Shown in pieces: positions 43,767 through 59,602 of a DNA stretch of 64,000 nucleotides (its first letter is position 1; the number at the start of each line of letters is the position of its first letter). A program made the translations under genes and the position numbers. The notes beneath the pieces are model-generated. The model was not told where the DNA came from. It saw nothing but the letters and a program-made list of their open reading frames with translations, and made no database searches. This stretch comes from Telmatherina bonti (Eukaryota; Chordata; Actinopteri; Atheriniformes; Telmatherinidae), in contig OW121823.1 of NCBI GenBank assembly GCA_933228915.1, positions 29,120,587 through 29,184,586 on the forward strand. Reading direction: 5' to 3'.

Positions 43767-46700
43767 ATGTGGGTCAGTCCAGAAGACGTGCTATTGGCAG
43801 GTGCCTTGTGGATCACAGAGAGAGCAAATCCATATTTCATCCTCCAGAGACGGAAAGGCCACGGTGATGGAGGCGGTGGACTGGCGGGTGAGTTCCCACC
43901 TTTGTGACTATCTCATTGTGACTGTAAAACAGGTGATGGTCAGTTTCACTGTGGCAGCTGATGGACTGACAGTGGGCCAGGTACAGCGTGCTCTATTGAT
44001 AAAACAGAAAACCAATGGCCAGATAAGGAGAAGGTCACATGACCAATCAGCTGTGAGATGACCTCTCACCTTCTGCAAAGAAATGACCTCTTTATTGATT
44101 GATTCAAACTTTGAATAAGTGTGCGGACATATAAGAAAATCTCTAGCAGGGTAAAGAGCAACACACATCTGGTGTCTGATCATACAGCATACACACACAT
44201 TTAGGGGTTTAAATTATTACTTACTACGAAAAAAAAAAAAAAAAAAGCATTCCAGCGACAGCAACAATAAAAATGGCAGCCATTCCGTCATTTCTCAAGC
44301 TGCTTGTGTCCAGGAGTCTCAACAACAGTGTTTCTGTTCGACAATGAGCCAGAGCCCCAGTGTGGTTGCTTGTTCATGCTGAATCATTCCCCTTCTTCCT
44401 TTCCTCAGTCCTGCTCCTTCTCCCTCCTCCTCCCCCTCCTCCTGCTGTATTGCTACATCTAAAAATGGGTCAAGCAGCAGGAAGAGGATGGAGGGACAGG
44501 TAATGACTGGCCAAGGTTCACATTTGCCAGCTTCGCTTCTTCTCTGATGTAAAATGTGGCTCATTTATTGACCTGGTTTTTATGGTGTGTTTTGGGTTTT
44601 TTTTTTTTTCTGATGGCAGTTTATTTTAGTCTGTGGTGCATCCAGGAGTTTCAAAGCCGATAGTCGGCTGAACATCTGAGGGAATCCATGAGTGTGTTAT
44701 GCTTTTATCACTAGCAGAAAACTGTAATAGATTATAATTTATGGATCCCTCTTATATGCATTTGCATCATAAACAGCTGCCTGGTAAAACTTTGAGTCCG
44801 TGGAATTGGGAAATGATCATTTGCTTAAATATTGAAACTACATGTTGGCAATAGAAACAAGGTCGCAGATGGAGGTAATCAACCTGGATTCTGCATCCTT
44901 CCATGTTAAGGTACATAAGTGTCATTAAAAGCCAATAAAACTGGAGCACTGTGTGTGACACCCTGTTTTTGGTTATCTAAAAACAGTGTGACCGATCAAT
45001 GTTCAGTGTTGCTGCTGTTGCATGCTGTCAAGAATTTATCGATTTGTGTCAATTAGTTTTGCTGTTCATTCAGCTTTAACACAGAGATCTGTGACAAGAG
45101 TGCAATCTGAGGGTCAGCCTGAAGATTGGACCATACTGAGACAAAAGCTTTATCAGAGTAATGTTATTATGGTGTGAATTTCCAGATTTTTGCCAAGTTA
45201 GTTCCAGCTCTAACATGTTTCTTTGTAAGAAATTAGACATGCAACATTTCTGGGGAATAAGAACAGACCAGGATGGCTTTTCCAGATGAGTTAAGATTCC
45301 TTTGGAAATGATAACAGAACACTGTCATTTTAATATTTCCTGGGCATTTCCTCAAATCACTGCATTTGTTGAAGCAGATGTTGTCCCACCAACAAGGAGT
45401 TCAGATAATATCTAATAAAGCACCAGTGTGAGTAGGCCAGGTGATTGTCTGGATGATTCACAGTGAGCATGTGTGTCGATGACTGTTGCTGTCTCATACT
45501 CTTCCCCAAATTGTTGCAAAAAATGCACTGAAAACATGTAGCGCTGGTGCCAACACAAAAATACAAGATTGAAATAGATTCCAACACCTCCATTTGTAAA
45601 TTAAATGCTTTCTGATGTGCAGTTTTTATTTTCTATACTGCCACTTGTACCTGCCACTCACATAACACAACAATGCTATTTGTAACGGTAGTTGTACCAT
45701 GGATCTCCTGTTGTCTGGTGCATGTGTGAAGTACAAAAAGTCTATTCATTTTGGGTTCTCTTTAAATTGCCTGCAGTTTCTAAATAAAAATGACTTCGGA
45801 ATAATGTAAAAAAAAAAAAAAAAAAACCAAAAACAAAACAACTTGAAAAATCCCAATCTGTAGAATGGAAAATGATTGGCTATTTCGAAAGGTCTTGTGT
45901 TCTTTGATGCACAAGGCTGGGCAGAAGTAGGAAGATGGTTTATTATTACATTTTTAGCTGATTAACAGCACAGTTTCTCCAAAAATGTATTGTTAGTCAC
46001 AAATACGACGTATACTTCTGGGTACATGCCTTTAGCGTTAATGAATGGGCATTCAGGAGCTTCTTGCTTTGACGGCTCAGTGTGCCAAGTGGTGTTCAGG
46101 GATGATGTCATTGTTATGTAAAAGCTGAGCTTGCTGGCTTGCCTCGTGTGCCAGTTGGCACTGAACAGCACCTCTCTTACAGAGAGACGAAAAAACCACC
46201 ATCAGTACCAGGATGGAACCCGACTCAACAAGGCAATCGAGCCGGTTCAGGTTGGAATTGGTGGAAAATGGCAAATGTGTGTGTAATTTGTTTAACTGTG
46301 ATTCCAGAAGACAATTCGAGTGTCTTGGGTGGCTGCATGATGGTGTGTGGAAATAAACAGCTGGAAAGGAAATGGCAAATTAATTCAGAGTTGAGACAAA
46401 CTGATGCCTTGTCAGTGATGGAGAGGGTTCTGAGAAAAGAAAAAAAAACAGTAACAAAACTGTGTTCATCCACTTGAAGTTGCTTAAGAAATCTTTAAAT
46501 ACTAAAGTTTCAAATGGGACATTTACTCCCCTAAACATTGATCAATTGACTTGTATAGTCAATTGATCATATATCATCTATACCTCCCATCCAGATGATT
46601 CCACTTGGAGTTATTTGACAAGACAGGAGTCACATTTAGCAAGTTAAATTTATCCAGCAATAACTATGAAAACAATTGTATAGAAACAGTAAGAGAGATG

Positions 46701-49700
46701 AGGACAGGGTGACTTATCCACAATACATCAAGCTTCCTATTGTATCCAACTCATCAATTTAATCTTTACAGACTGGATTAAATACCTTCCTCTTCAAAAG
46801 TCTACTAGAGTTTTTCTGGCTGGGTTTTATGAGTTATTTGCTGCATTTATAAGAATTGTTCATTCAGGCAAATTTCCATAAAACTTGCAAATATAGATTT
46901 ACAAAAGTGTGATAGGCCTGCTGATTATGTTCCATTTGCATTAAGCTTTTCATAGTACGCTTGTTTGTGGACAGCTGCACGTGGACAATTCTAGCTCTTT
47001 TAGTCTTGCATCAAAGTACGCGGTGGCTTTCCAGGACTGCATTGCTTCAGATGAAAATGCACAGCAAAACGCCTGTTCACCAGACTGTAAATATACTCAG
47101 AATCAGGCTATAGTGTCAAATGTTGCATAAGCTTCTGCTTTTAACATTAAAAATTGCACAATAATTTGTGTCAAACTTGAAGCCATTTCACAATTCTGCT
47201 GATTAACCATATTAATGATCAACCCATGAAAAAGAGGGAAGAAAAGTCCAGTGTTTTGAAATATAATATCTTTATTTGGCTCTTTTCACAAAATGTAACA
47301 AACACAATTATTATACTATAATGTTGTGCTTCCTTATATCTGTTAGGGGGGGGACAAGTATCAGAATGTAATACACAGTATTTTATACCATAAAGTGAGG
47401 CCAAATGTTGAAGAAACTAGTTTATCAAGTATGTCACGTTAAGCTTTATAGGGTTAATAGTGATTGTTTATTCACCCTTAGAAAGATGCTCTCCCTGTCT
47501 TACGTTGGCAACATCTTACACTTCAAGTCCTGCTGTCAGTCTGGTTTCCTGTTCTTCCATTAGCATGTCAGAGAACGGGATTTGTTTTACTCCAACAATG
47601 GCAACACCTGATTGCGTTCCTGTTTGAGAAGAGGCACAAAGCATCACATGATGTCTATGGCTTATTCAGTTCAGCTGCGGATTGCTCATTCAGAAGCATT
47701 TTCCACTCTTGAGATAATACGAAGAACATGCGCCACACAAGCGGCTGTATTTCTGGGCTTGTGTGTTGTCTTTGTTGTTCAGGTTGTCGCCTACTCCTTT
47801 GTGTGGTTGGGAAAACCACTGTAAAGGCAGAAGTGTGAGTTGGAACAAGTAGTCACGTGTTTTGATGAGTTATCGCTGCGGAGACGTGATGTTTGGGGGT
47901 TGCCTTTAGAGAACAAGAGGAAGATACTGACCTCAACCTTCTATAGTCGCAGGCAAACAGTCCAAGACCTTTTAAAGTAGCCGATAAACTGGCTTTCCTG
48001 CTTTTTGTTTTGAGGTTTCTCCTGAGGCGGTCTGACTCGCGAAGGAGTGGTGGTCTCACCCGAGTTTCCTTCTCTCAACCTCAACACACTCATGGTGAAC
48101 CATTCATACCTTACAGTGTAATTGGAGTCCAAACACTCTGCGTTTCACATGTTGTCACCACAAGTCTGCTGAAGAAAGCAGTAGATACTCACAAGCTGGT
48201 TTTTCACCTTCTGTTTCTCGCATAGATGAATTGCATACAGGTTAACACCTCACAGTCAGTCCCCTGAGGTCTGCATGCGTCTTTTTTTCTGAACATTGTT
48301 GTTTTTCTGCTGTCGCTGAGGAAGTTGCCTTCATCCCCACGACCGTTGTTCTTCATAAAATACTAAACCAAAGTGTCAGCTGTCAGCATTCTTCAATATT
48401 TTTGGGCGTTTAAAGCTACAGTCCAGATGATTGCATTTTTGTTCATTTATTTAACCTTGTGAAAGGAGTTGGTCATTTTAAGATATTTAGTAAAGTATTC
48501 ATTTTAGGAATGTTGTGACACATGACATGAAGCCCGTCAGGAATAACTGCATCACTACTTGCTTTATGACTAAAGAACACAGTTTTAGATGCATTTAGAG
48601 GCTTTAAGCTTTTTTCCCCCTAAATTGTGTGCCACGTTTGCTCTTGCTGTTTATAACGAGCAGTAAATGAACTTTAATGTGGAGAATAGAAAACTGAAAA
48701 CTCAGTGGGTCCAATGCAGACGTGGTTGTTGTCCACAGACTGCTCTGAACCTGAAAATAAGAAACGCTTCAGCTTCCCTCCACGTCTTCTGCCCCCTCCT
48801 CCCCCTCTTTCTCTTTCTGCATGACTCATGCTGTTTGCTACGAAGAGCTGCAGAACAAAAATAACTTGTCTCATGGCAGTTGAATGTCTACCTACTGTGA
48901 ACCAGAGAAGAATCTTTATTTACAACAAACGGCTGCACAATCCCAATGCAATGCTGGCTGGAGGAAACAGCAGATCATTCACAATCCTTTAAATTATGAC
49001 TAAATCAGTCAAAATCCTCTCCAGCGGAGGAGACGGTCATTGCAAACACACCAATGAAGAAACGTCATAAATGCAGACAAATATAATCGCTGTTCATGCA
49101 GTTTTAATGTTAACGAGGCGGGGCTCCTAGCAGCTCAGTTTTCTACTTGCTTTCAGCACATTTTTCCACTTATTGTGGCAACAATGTGAGAAAAATAGCA
49201 AGTGTGTTTCAAACTCAACATATCATGCATAAGCGTCTTGCAGATCAATGTGCATGAGATCAAACTCATTTAGCCCAATTAATTCATCATTTTCATTTCA
49301 TTAATAGTTTATCCCACATTGAACTCCACTTCCTTGATTTGTAGGCTCACATTGTTAAAGAAATAATGGAAACTGACGTTATATTTCTGATTTTACAAGC
49401 CAAGTATGACGCTTTGGTTTTGAGAATCATTATGGACTGAAAGGATAAAACAGGAGGCAGATGAGTATTACAACCTGACGAATCAAGCGGAGGAATACTA
49501 ATGGTTACAATTTATCTATAAATTATTAATAGATTTATTGAAGAGCACTAAGACTATAAGTCACTTCTTACATATTTTATTGATGAAATGTGGTCATGTC
49601 TCATAACTAACCGTTTAGTCTTTGAGGCCCCTCAAATGACATTCACTGGTCAAAGGTGGCTGATATGGAAACACAAAGAGCACAGTTAAAGGATTTAAGA

Positions 49701-52700
49701 AGTTGTTTATCTTCAAAACTTAAACTTCACAATCTTATGATATGTTTTAAGTTATGTAAAAGCCTCAGTGCATTTCGCTTTGTTGTCCGAATCATGCTTT
49801 TCCGCAGTTGGCACATGTCCACAGGGAGTTTTTGTTTTTAACAGAATTATTTTAAAAAAAAAAAAAAAACTTCAGTCATGAGTCAGCAGAGTTTTTAATA
49901 TTTTGAGAGCAACGAGAAGTTTCTTCTGTAAGAAAACAGCCTGAAGCCAAAATTTTCCTTCCCTGTGGTTTTTCTCTTCATAACAGTGTTTTTGTGTGTC
50001 ACAGGTTTGCTGGTTGGAACTTTGGATGTTGTTTTGGACTCGAGTGCCCGGATGGCCCCCTATCGGATTCTCTACCAAACTCCCGACTCCTTAGTGTACT
50101 GGATCATTGCTCATGGTATGTGAAACTTACGTCTGGAACCAGACATGTGATGTGAGTCAGTAAAAGTGTGAAACTCAAAATATTGAGGATTTTGAGTTTC
50201 ACATACAAATCCCTCTGTAATATAGCCCCTGCTGGTGGGATAATGGTCAAGTTTCAGCCATTACTGTTCTTCAGTCAGTACTCCTGTGGCCACAAGGGTT
50301 TGTTTTAATCTCACGGCTCAGTTGTAACAAAATTTTGGGGAAAAAAAGTAAACAGGCAACATGTGTTTAATTAGTTTTTGCATGTTGACCTGGGGGGATG
50401 CTGTTTGTCCTCAGTTCCAGCTTACTGTGCTGCTCTGCTTGGGCTAAAAATGAATGAAAACAAATGGGCTGCTGTTTTATAGAGCCTGAGGAGATCTCTG
50501 TAAACTGCTTGATTTCTCTGGCAAAAGCTGGCTATCAAATTAGAAGAGTGCACATAAAACATGTTTATCTTTTACAAAGTTGGATCTTTGAGTCATGGGC
50601 ATTTTTTTGCATTTAAAAGAACTAGAAAATTGTAAAAACATCACTTTGATGCAATTGATTTACATACTACTGAGTTATATTCCATTTATAAACACGTTAA
50701 GGCACTTCAGGTTTCCAGTACACCTTTTTGAAGTTTAACATAAATATTTGAAAGTCTCAAATTTCCATGAGGCCCAGTGGCACAGCGTCGCCACTGTGCT
50801 TCTAAAATGGTCTGCTTTCATGCTCCCCATGAGAAGTGACTCCTCCTCTTCCTCCTTTCCTCCTCTGCAGGGACCTCCCGCACAGAGATCACTGAGCATT
50901 GGGAGTGGCTGGAACACAACCTGCTGCAGACTCTCTCCATCTTTGAGAACGAGAATGATATTACAACCTTTGTCAAGGGGAAGGTGCAGGTCTGTACAGT
51001 CAGAGCCAATGCTGGATGTGGAGGTTTTAAATGCTGAACTAATTGTTTGGGGTTTTTTTTTAGATTGGAAACATTTATTTATTGTTATGGCTTGTTTATT
51101 TGTTGGACACATAAGTAACTTTTACATGTGCATTTACATGTGTACTGATGGGTACCAGCTTAATATAAAATCTCTTATAGTGTATGTGAAGCAAAATGTA
51201 GAGGGAGAATACAGCACATTCATCCACATTAATGGAGCTCTCTTCACTTAAAATAAATAAATAAATGAAAGAAAAATGTATGTTGCAACATGTGATGTTT
51301 TTCCTCTGACCAAACATAGATTGACTATCAGTATATGTAGTAACTATTTGAGTTTAAAGTCCACCTTTACCATTCTCCTGTCAGCAGCATGTGTGAAATG
51401 CTTATGCAGTCCTTTTTCATTGGTAGACAGTTGTCAGGAAAGCAGGGGCCATACTCGTAGCTTGTTTCTTGATTTATTTTTCACTACCCAGAAATAGCCT
51501 TTAGAGGACCAGGTTTCATCCCAACAGTATTAAATTCTCTTGCCATTGATATCGAACTATAAAAATGCTCTAAATTTAGCCTAAATGCTAGCAAGATGGA
51601 GCCTCTAAAGTTTGATTTCCCTACACGACATAGAAGAATTATGGGAAAACTTATATTTGGGTTCTTGTACAGCGCTAGTCGGATGTGACCAGATAATCTG
51701 GGCGTAACTGGCCCTTGGTTTATAATCCTGAATTTATTGTACTAGTTTAATACGTAAATCTGTCACATTTTATTGCAGGGAATCATTGCAGAGTACAACA
51801 AGAACCACGATGTCAAAGAAGACGACGATACAGACAAGTTCAAGGAAGCCAGCGTGAAGTTCCGTAAGCTGTTCGGGATGCCTGAGGAGGAGAAGCTGGT
51901 CAACTATTACTCATGCAGTTACTGGAAGGGGAAGGTGCCTCGACAGGGGTGGCTTTACCTCAGCATCAATCACCTCTGCTTTTATTCATATTTACTGGGA
52001 AAAGAAGGTAAACATAATTTAAAAAAAAAAAAAAAAAGAGAAACATTTTTCTAAATGTATATTCTGAACACATACTTTTAATGATGTTCATTGAATTTTG
52101 TCTGTTTGTGGGCTTAAAAAAAAAGTTAAATCAAGACCAAAAACTGGGAACAGACATGAAAATTTTGTGGCGCTCCCTTCAGATTTGCACTGGTCCAAGT
52201 GTAAGCTGAAGTAACTGTGGACTCTAATGCTGTGCTAGCTAAGCTTTGTTAGAACATACAATTTAACTAAGTCTGTTCAGCTTTAATTTTACTATCTAGA
52301 AAATATATAAAAAATATTTTTGTGGCCCATGTTTTTTTGCTGCTGTAAACAGGATGTGTTTTTAATATACAGCATGTTTAGGTAAAGCAGTTGCTAATTT
52401 AGCCACTTGCTAGAGATGCTAATCAGCTTGACGCCACTGGCATGTTAGCATGAGAAGTAAGCCAGAAACCTTCAAGCAAATGTGTTTGTAGCTTTTCTTC
52501 ATGATCAGGATCTTTCCTACAATGTATAGAACCTAACCTAGCTTAACCTTGGTTTGTAACTCTTAAACTGATGTTTTTCAACATTTAATCAGTTATTTAG
52601 ACTATGAAGTGAGATTATTGTAAAAACTTATCAGATTGTTTATAGAATTTGCTAACATCTCTTGTTTTGTCACATCATCACTTCAAAACTAAAAATACAA

Positions 52701-55700
52701 ACCCACTCATTCTGTTGCAGAAACTGCAGCATAACTTGGATTTTTGTTGGTTATCTTGGACAAACCCAGAACAGAATATTGTTTATTTTCCAGAGCTTTA
52801 TTATTGTAAAATTGAAAGTGTTGTAAAAGTTTTCCTTTGTTTCTGACTATGTCCACAGTTTCAGATTTTTGCTGTTTTTTGTGTAATTTAAGCTTCTTTT
52901 GTTAGTCGTTTGAATTTGAGTTTGCTTTACTTTTTATTTTAGTCTGACATTTCTTTACATTTTTTTTTCAAATGGTTAAAAACAGAAGGCGTATTCCTTT
53001 TAGACACTTTCCACTCAGAGCTAATATACTTTTCAGTATCTAATCTGAGGGCTACAATGAACCATTTAGGTTTTATATTTTAACTGCTCAAATGAATAAT
53101 GCATTGTTCTCTCACACTGTTAGCCAAACTGGTGGTGCGCTGGGCAGATATCACCCAGTTGGAGAAGAGTGCAACTCTCCTACTGCCTGATGTGATTAAG
53201 GTGAGCACGCGCACCAATGAGCATGTCTTCTCGGTCTTCCTCAACATCAATGAGACCTTCAAACTGGCGGAGCAGCTGGCCAACATCGCCATGAGACAGC
53301 TGCTCGACAACAAAGGCTTCGAACAGGACCGCTCACTGCCTAAACTCAAAAAGAAGTCGCCTAAGAAGGTGTCGGCGCTGAAGAGGTAGGAGCTTGTGTT
53401 TATTAATTATAAATCCTGATTATGTGTTTCTGCCTTGCAGTAGTTTGAATATTACAGGAAAACTGTTTTTCCAAAATAACTATCTGTGTGTAACAGTAAT
53501 CCAGTTATTCACTGTAAACTGGTTTAACAGGGATGAAAGTCTGAAGCAAGTTTGGGTTTTCTAGTTTAACTGCGAGAGCAAAACAACTCTTTGTTGTGAG
53601 ACAAAAGAAATGATCCTTTCTGAATTTACTGTTAGTTGCTTTCAGTTCCAGTTTTACTTGGCTCAGTTCAGTTTATTTGAGCACATTTTTGGTTTGTCTC
53701 CCAAGTATTGTGTTGTTCTCATTGTGGGATTATGTGATGTTCCTTCATGACACTTCATGTCTATGACATACTTCATTGTGTAAATTTGTTCGTCCGTTCA
53801 GTTTTAATGACATCAGATATTTGAGCCGCTTTGCATTTTATCTACATGTTCATGCAAAAGTAACCAATCTAATGTACATATCATTTTAGAGATCTGGATG
53901 CGAGAGCGAAGAGTGAGCGTTACAGGGCGCTCTTTCGTTTGCCCAAAGATGAAAAACTGGACGGCCACACAGACTGCACGCTGTGGACTCCGTTCAACAA
54001 GATGCACATCTTAGGCCAGATGTTTGTTTCCACCAACTACATTTGCTTCACCAGCAAGGAGGAGACGCTGTGCAGCCTCATCATTCCTCTGCGTGAGGTG
54101 AGTTATTAATTAGTGTCAGAGGGAGAGACGTGAAGTTTTGTTTGGTTGTTGGTGCCGCAAAGTTTTCTGTACAAAACCCAGCTTTCATCCTGAATCAGCG
54201 ACCCGTTGTCTTTACAGAACAATGGGTCTTTGATTGTGTATTAAGGTGCTTATGATAGAAGTTACAGCTGTTTTGTTCTTGTTCCATGCAGGACACTTTT
54301 GTTTCGTTTACAATCATGCTTTTCTTTCTTTGCACCGAATGTCTCCTGATGTGCTGCAGGTTACCATTGTGGAGAAGGCAGACAGCTCCAATGTGTTGCC
54401 CAGCCCGCTCTCTATCAGCACCAAGAATCGTATGACATTTCTCTTTGCCAACCTGAAAGACAGAGACTTCCTGGTGCAGAGGATCTCTGACTTTCTGCAG
54501 CAAACCACCTCAAAGATCTACTTAGACAGGGAACTTAATAGCAGCCTCAACAGCTCAGATGATGAGGTAAGAATTGTTGAAAGCTTCTAACAAAGCATTA
54601 GAGAGAATAAATACACTGTTTTCAGGAAAATTACAGGAAGTTTAAAGTCTGCAAAAAAACTGTGGCAAGAAACCCTGAATTTAAATCCTGACTGTGATGG
54701 GATTTCAGGTTTATTCCCAGCAGGGATCCCTGCTCTCTAGTAGTCCACAGCACAGTTTGGGTTCGGAGGTGGAACGCACATTTAACCTGAATGACAGCAG
54801 TGTGCCCACAGCCACAGAGGCCCTCATGACAATGTATCGACGGCGTTCGCCTGAGGAGTTTAATCCCAAGCTAGTGAGTTAAACTACTCAATGCCGAATA
54901 GACTATAACTCTGATCTGTCTGTGCCCATTAGTGTAGATTTGTAATTTCTAAGTAGCAAATCCTGGTTTATCTCTCTATTGCTTCACCCAGGCTAAAGAG
55001 TTCCTAAAGGAGCAGGCGTGGAAGAACCACTTTACAGAGTACGGAGAGGGAGTGTGTATGTACCGCACAGAGAAAACCAAGGAGTTGGTCCTCAAGGGGA
55101 TTCCTGAGGGGATGAGAGGAGAGTTGTGGCTGCTATTCTCTGGTAAAATCACGATTTAGTCATACAATATAGGCCACACCCCGCATACTACACGGTCCTT
55201 TGAACCGAACATCACATGATACATGTTTCACCTAGGTGCTGCGTAATCCACAGACATCAGCTTGACTGGTTACAAAACATAATAAATTAATGACTACTGT
55301 GAGACTTTAAGTGTCACGAGAAGATTTCACTGAGATTAAACTAGTTGTGTGTAGGCTGATTAACTTTTTTCTTTGAGTGTTTCATAAATGCTAGATATTT
55401 AAAATAAGTAGATTTGTGGTGCTGATGATATTAGTCCTGATATACCCAACGGATCATGCACGTGCATACATTTGGTATGATTCAGCTGGGAGGGGAAGAA
55501 ATATTGTAAACAATCCTTTTATTAATTGATTACTTGTGTATCCATTTGCAGCAGTTTATGTTGCATGTTAGGACATTTTTTTATCATAGAATATTAGATT
55601 TAAAAAGTAAACTTTTAGTTCTTATTGAGCAATTGGTTCCCAGCAGTATTGATACAGCTGATGTCCCAACCTGCCACATGTATGCAAAGGTTCCAGGCGT

Positions 55701-58700
55701 TTCTGTTCACAAACGCAGTCTTACTGCATTCCAGCAGCAGCTTGTGCTCATCCTCACCTGAGTGGAGCTGGTTTACAAACAATACTGACCTACTTGTGGT
55801 TTACTCTGCTGTCACAGAGTTCATTTCATAAGTTTTAATCAAGCTAGCCTCCCCCAGGAAAACTACTTGCCACACATCAGTGCAGCCTGTCAGACATCTA
55901 CGAGTTTGGTATTTTATTCAACTTTGCATTACGGACTGAGATTCAACTTACAGAAAATTGTAAACACATTTTGAGTAAGTTATGTAGCTCTATCATATCA
56001 AAAAACAGTTAAATAACGTTAACTTCTTTTCACCTAAAAAAAGATACAGAAGGTAGTTTATCACTTCTGAGTTTAAAGGCTGTGGCTTTTTTATTGTCTT
56101 TTTGAAATATTGTATTTTATTATGGGTTTTTCTTTTTTTTTATTTCAGTTTGTTGATGCCTTAACTAAATAATTATCAAAGATATTCATATCTATTATAT
56201 GGGCGTGGTTTTTGTAGTTTTTCTTTTTTTTTTTTTTTTTTTCTTTTTAGGTATTTTACCAATATGTCTTCATCTTCTGACATTTTCAATCCAGTGTTCA
56301 GAACCTATCAAACGAATCTGTCTTACCATAATAAGTGTCATGGTTTTTTGTTTTTTGTTTCTTTTTTTTGCAAGGATTTAACTAAGAGACAGCCTTTCCT
56401 TTTTAAATGTGATTTTTCAGGTGCGATCAATGAGATGACCACTCACCCTGGATACTACGAAGACCTGGTGGAAAAATCAATGGGCAAGTACAACCTGGCT
56501 ACCGAGGAGATCGAGAGAGACCTGCACCGCTCTCTGCCGGAGCACCCGGCCTTTCAGAACGAGATGGGTATTGCTGCCCTCCGCAGGGTCCTCACTGCCT
56601 ATGCATTCAGAAATCCCAACATTGGATACTGTCAGGTGCACATAGCCTTGTTTTTAACCTCGACACAAGGGGGCAGAACCCCGTCTTTTCTTGATGATAC
56701 TTTTTATTCGTTTATATTTACTTGTTTCTTTATGACTCTGCAGGCCATGAACATTGTGACATCTGTGTTGCTGCTTTATGCCAAAGAAGAGGAGGCTTTT
56801 TGGCTGCTTGTGGCTCTCTGTGAGAGGATGCTGCCAGACTATTACAATACCAGGGTTGTAGGTCAGTGTGAGTTTGACCATTTTACAAACATTTTAAAAT
56901 ATATTTCTGTATTTTTACCACAATTCTCTTGCGACTTCTCCTCAGGTGCGCTTGTTGACCAGGGGGTGTTCGAGGAGCTTGCACGTGAATACGTTCCCCA
57001 GCTGTACGACTGCATGCAGGACCTTGGGGTCATCTCCACGATTTCACTGTCCTGGTTCCTCACACTCTTCCTGTCAGTCATGCCATTCGAGAGCGCCGTG
57101 GTCGTGGTTGACTGTTTCTTCTACGATGGAATCAAAGTTATTTTCCAGTTGGCGTTGTCTGTGCTTCATGCCAACATCCACCATCTGCTGAGCTGCAAGG
57201 ATGATGGGGAGGCAATGACTGTACTGGGAAGGTAAAGAAGATTTTTTTTTCTTTTATTTTGTGATCATTACTGTGGCTGCTGTGTGCTCTCTCTTTATCT
57301 GTCTTTATTTTCATGAGGCGTCCTCTTACATCACTGACAGGTACCTGGACAGTGTGACCAATAAGGACAGCACTCTCCCACCTATTCCTCATCTCCACTC
57401 ATTACTAACAGATAATGGAGAACCACATCCAGAGGTTGATATCTTCAAACTGGTCCGCAGCTCTTATGAGGTACTGAATTGGTTTTAAGCAAACCTGGGA
57501 TTACCTTCTTGTGTGACTAGCTGTTTGTATGATCCTTGTTAAAAATGTTACCACAGTAATATGACTGCATCTGAAATGACCTTCATATACTCATAAAATC
57601 TAAGCAGTCACCATATGTGCCTCTATGATTCAGTCGTTTCATTGCAAAAGACACGGATATCTTGGAAGCTTGACTGTACAGATATACAGAAGTGTCAAAA
57701 GCATTAAATGTGATTGTGTGTTTGTGTTCCACTTACACTGACAGAGCAGATGACAAACCTCATGATGGGCCTCAGTGTCACACAGTCATCTCCAGTCATA
57801 AGCTAACCTACATTTCTGCTTTTCTTTCTCCATTTTCATCAGAAATTTGGCTCAATTCGCGCCGATGTGATTGAACAGATGCGTTTCAAACAGAGACTGA
57901 GGGTCATTCAAACCATTGAAGATACAACTAAACGCAACGTGGTAAGCACCCACTGCAGAGAAGGAAATATTTATAAGGTTTAAAGTAATTGTTTAATTTG
58001 TTTCCTAGAATGATAATACACATATGCTGTGCAGAATGGCAAATGGATACCTTTAAAAGTCACTTACTTTTGTACTCTAAATTAGATTTGAGCCATAAAG
58101 CAGAATGAATTGCATTACAGACATTATTAAATTATCTGAAATAAATGATCACACATGACATTGTTTTTTATTTGTTGTTTCAGGTCAGATCTATTGTAAC
58201 AGAGACAGCTTTCAGTATTGATGAGCTGGAAGAGCTCTACGTGCTCTTCAAGGTAAATTACACAGCCAGTGATTCAAAGTTTGGTCTTTTTAATCAATAT
58301 TGTAAGGACATGGGGACATGTAAGGACATGTTGATACAACAAAACTCACAATAAAACTGCTTTAAATCACTTATGTTAATGTTGCTTTTGTCACATGTCT
58401 AAACATGTTAGCGCATGTGATGGAAAATGTCATCCATTGAGACTAGTATGTGTGAACTCTGTCTCAAGAAGCATTTCCTGCTCCAATAAAATCCAGGCTT
58501 CGTAACTGTTGTATCATCTGACAAAATCATAATTCAAGTACATAAAAATGTTATATCTGGAGGGATTTTTTTGCACAGCATAGATTAAAAGTTGCAGAAT
58601 ATCGTCATTTTGTTTCTTAGTAGTATTCCACGGCGTTAATGCGTCATATATACTTCATTCGATTCACATCTCCTGCATGTATACTGAAAAATGGAAGATG

Positions 58701-59394
58701 TTTCAATTAAATGGCCAAGTTAAATTGTTGCCTTAGTTTTACTTAACTGGGCCTGTTACTGTAGTGTGTTTTATAAGGATTCAGATAATTCAGGTTTGGC
58801 ATTTTATTGAAGACAAACTGTCCCATCTTTCTTCATGGTTATTCAAACCCTTACAAGTTTTTCACTGATTGCACTATGAAATTGATTTCAACATGTATAC
58901 CTCTCCATTCTATTCCTCAGGCAGAGCACCTGACCAGCTGTTACTGGGGAGGCAGTAGCAACCCTACAGAGCGTCATGATCCCAGCCTGCCATACCTGGA
59001 GCAGTATCGCATTGATGTGGAGCAGTTTAAAGGCTTATTCAACCTGCTGTTCCCTTGGGCCAATGGAGCCCACTCAGACCCCCTGGCTGTCCGCTTCTTC
59101 CGTCTCCTTGATGAAAATGGAGATGCGCTCATCAACTTCCGCGAGTTCATCAGTGGCTTTGGTAGGCAAAGGAATGTTGTCTGTTTTGTGCCAAATGAGC
59201 TGAAAATTGAACCGGTTACTGTGACAATTGTCTTAAGGTGATGCATCATATTTAAGGGTTGTTAATGAGTACCATCTAAGCTTTGGTGTGTTTTGTAGGT
59301 GTCCTGTGTCATGGTGACCTTACTGAAAAGCTGAAACTCCTCTACAAGATGCACGTGTTACCTGGTCAGTGTATTTTTTTGGTGACTTTTGGAA

Positions 59395-59482
<88 letters not shown>

Positions 59483-59513
59483 TATCTATCTATAGATATA
59501 GATATATATATAT

Positions 59514-59602
<89 letters not shown>

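Noticed and set aside
50748..51251. 167-codon open frame over TBC1D9 exon 3
   Set aside because: It is in a different frame from the conserved exon; the real exon 50871-50989 explains the openness.
59283..59598. Open frames made of Tyr-Ile repeats
   Set aside because: They are produced by the TA tracts in TBC1D9 intron 17.
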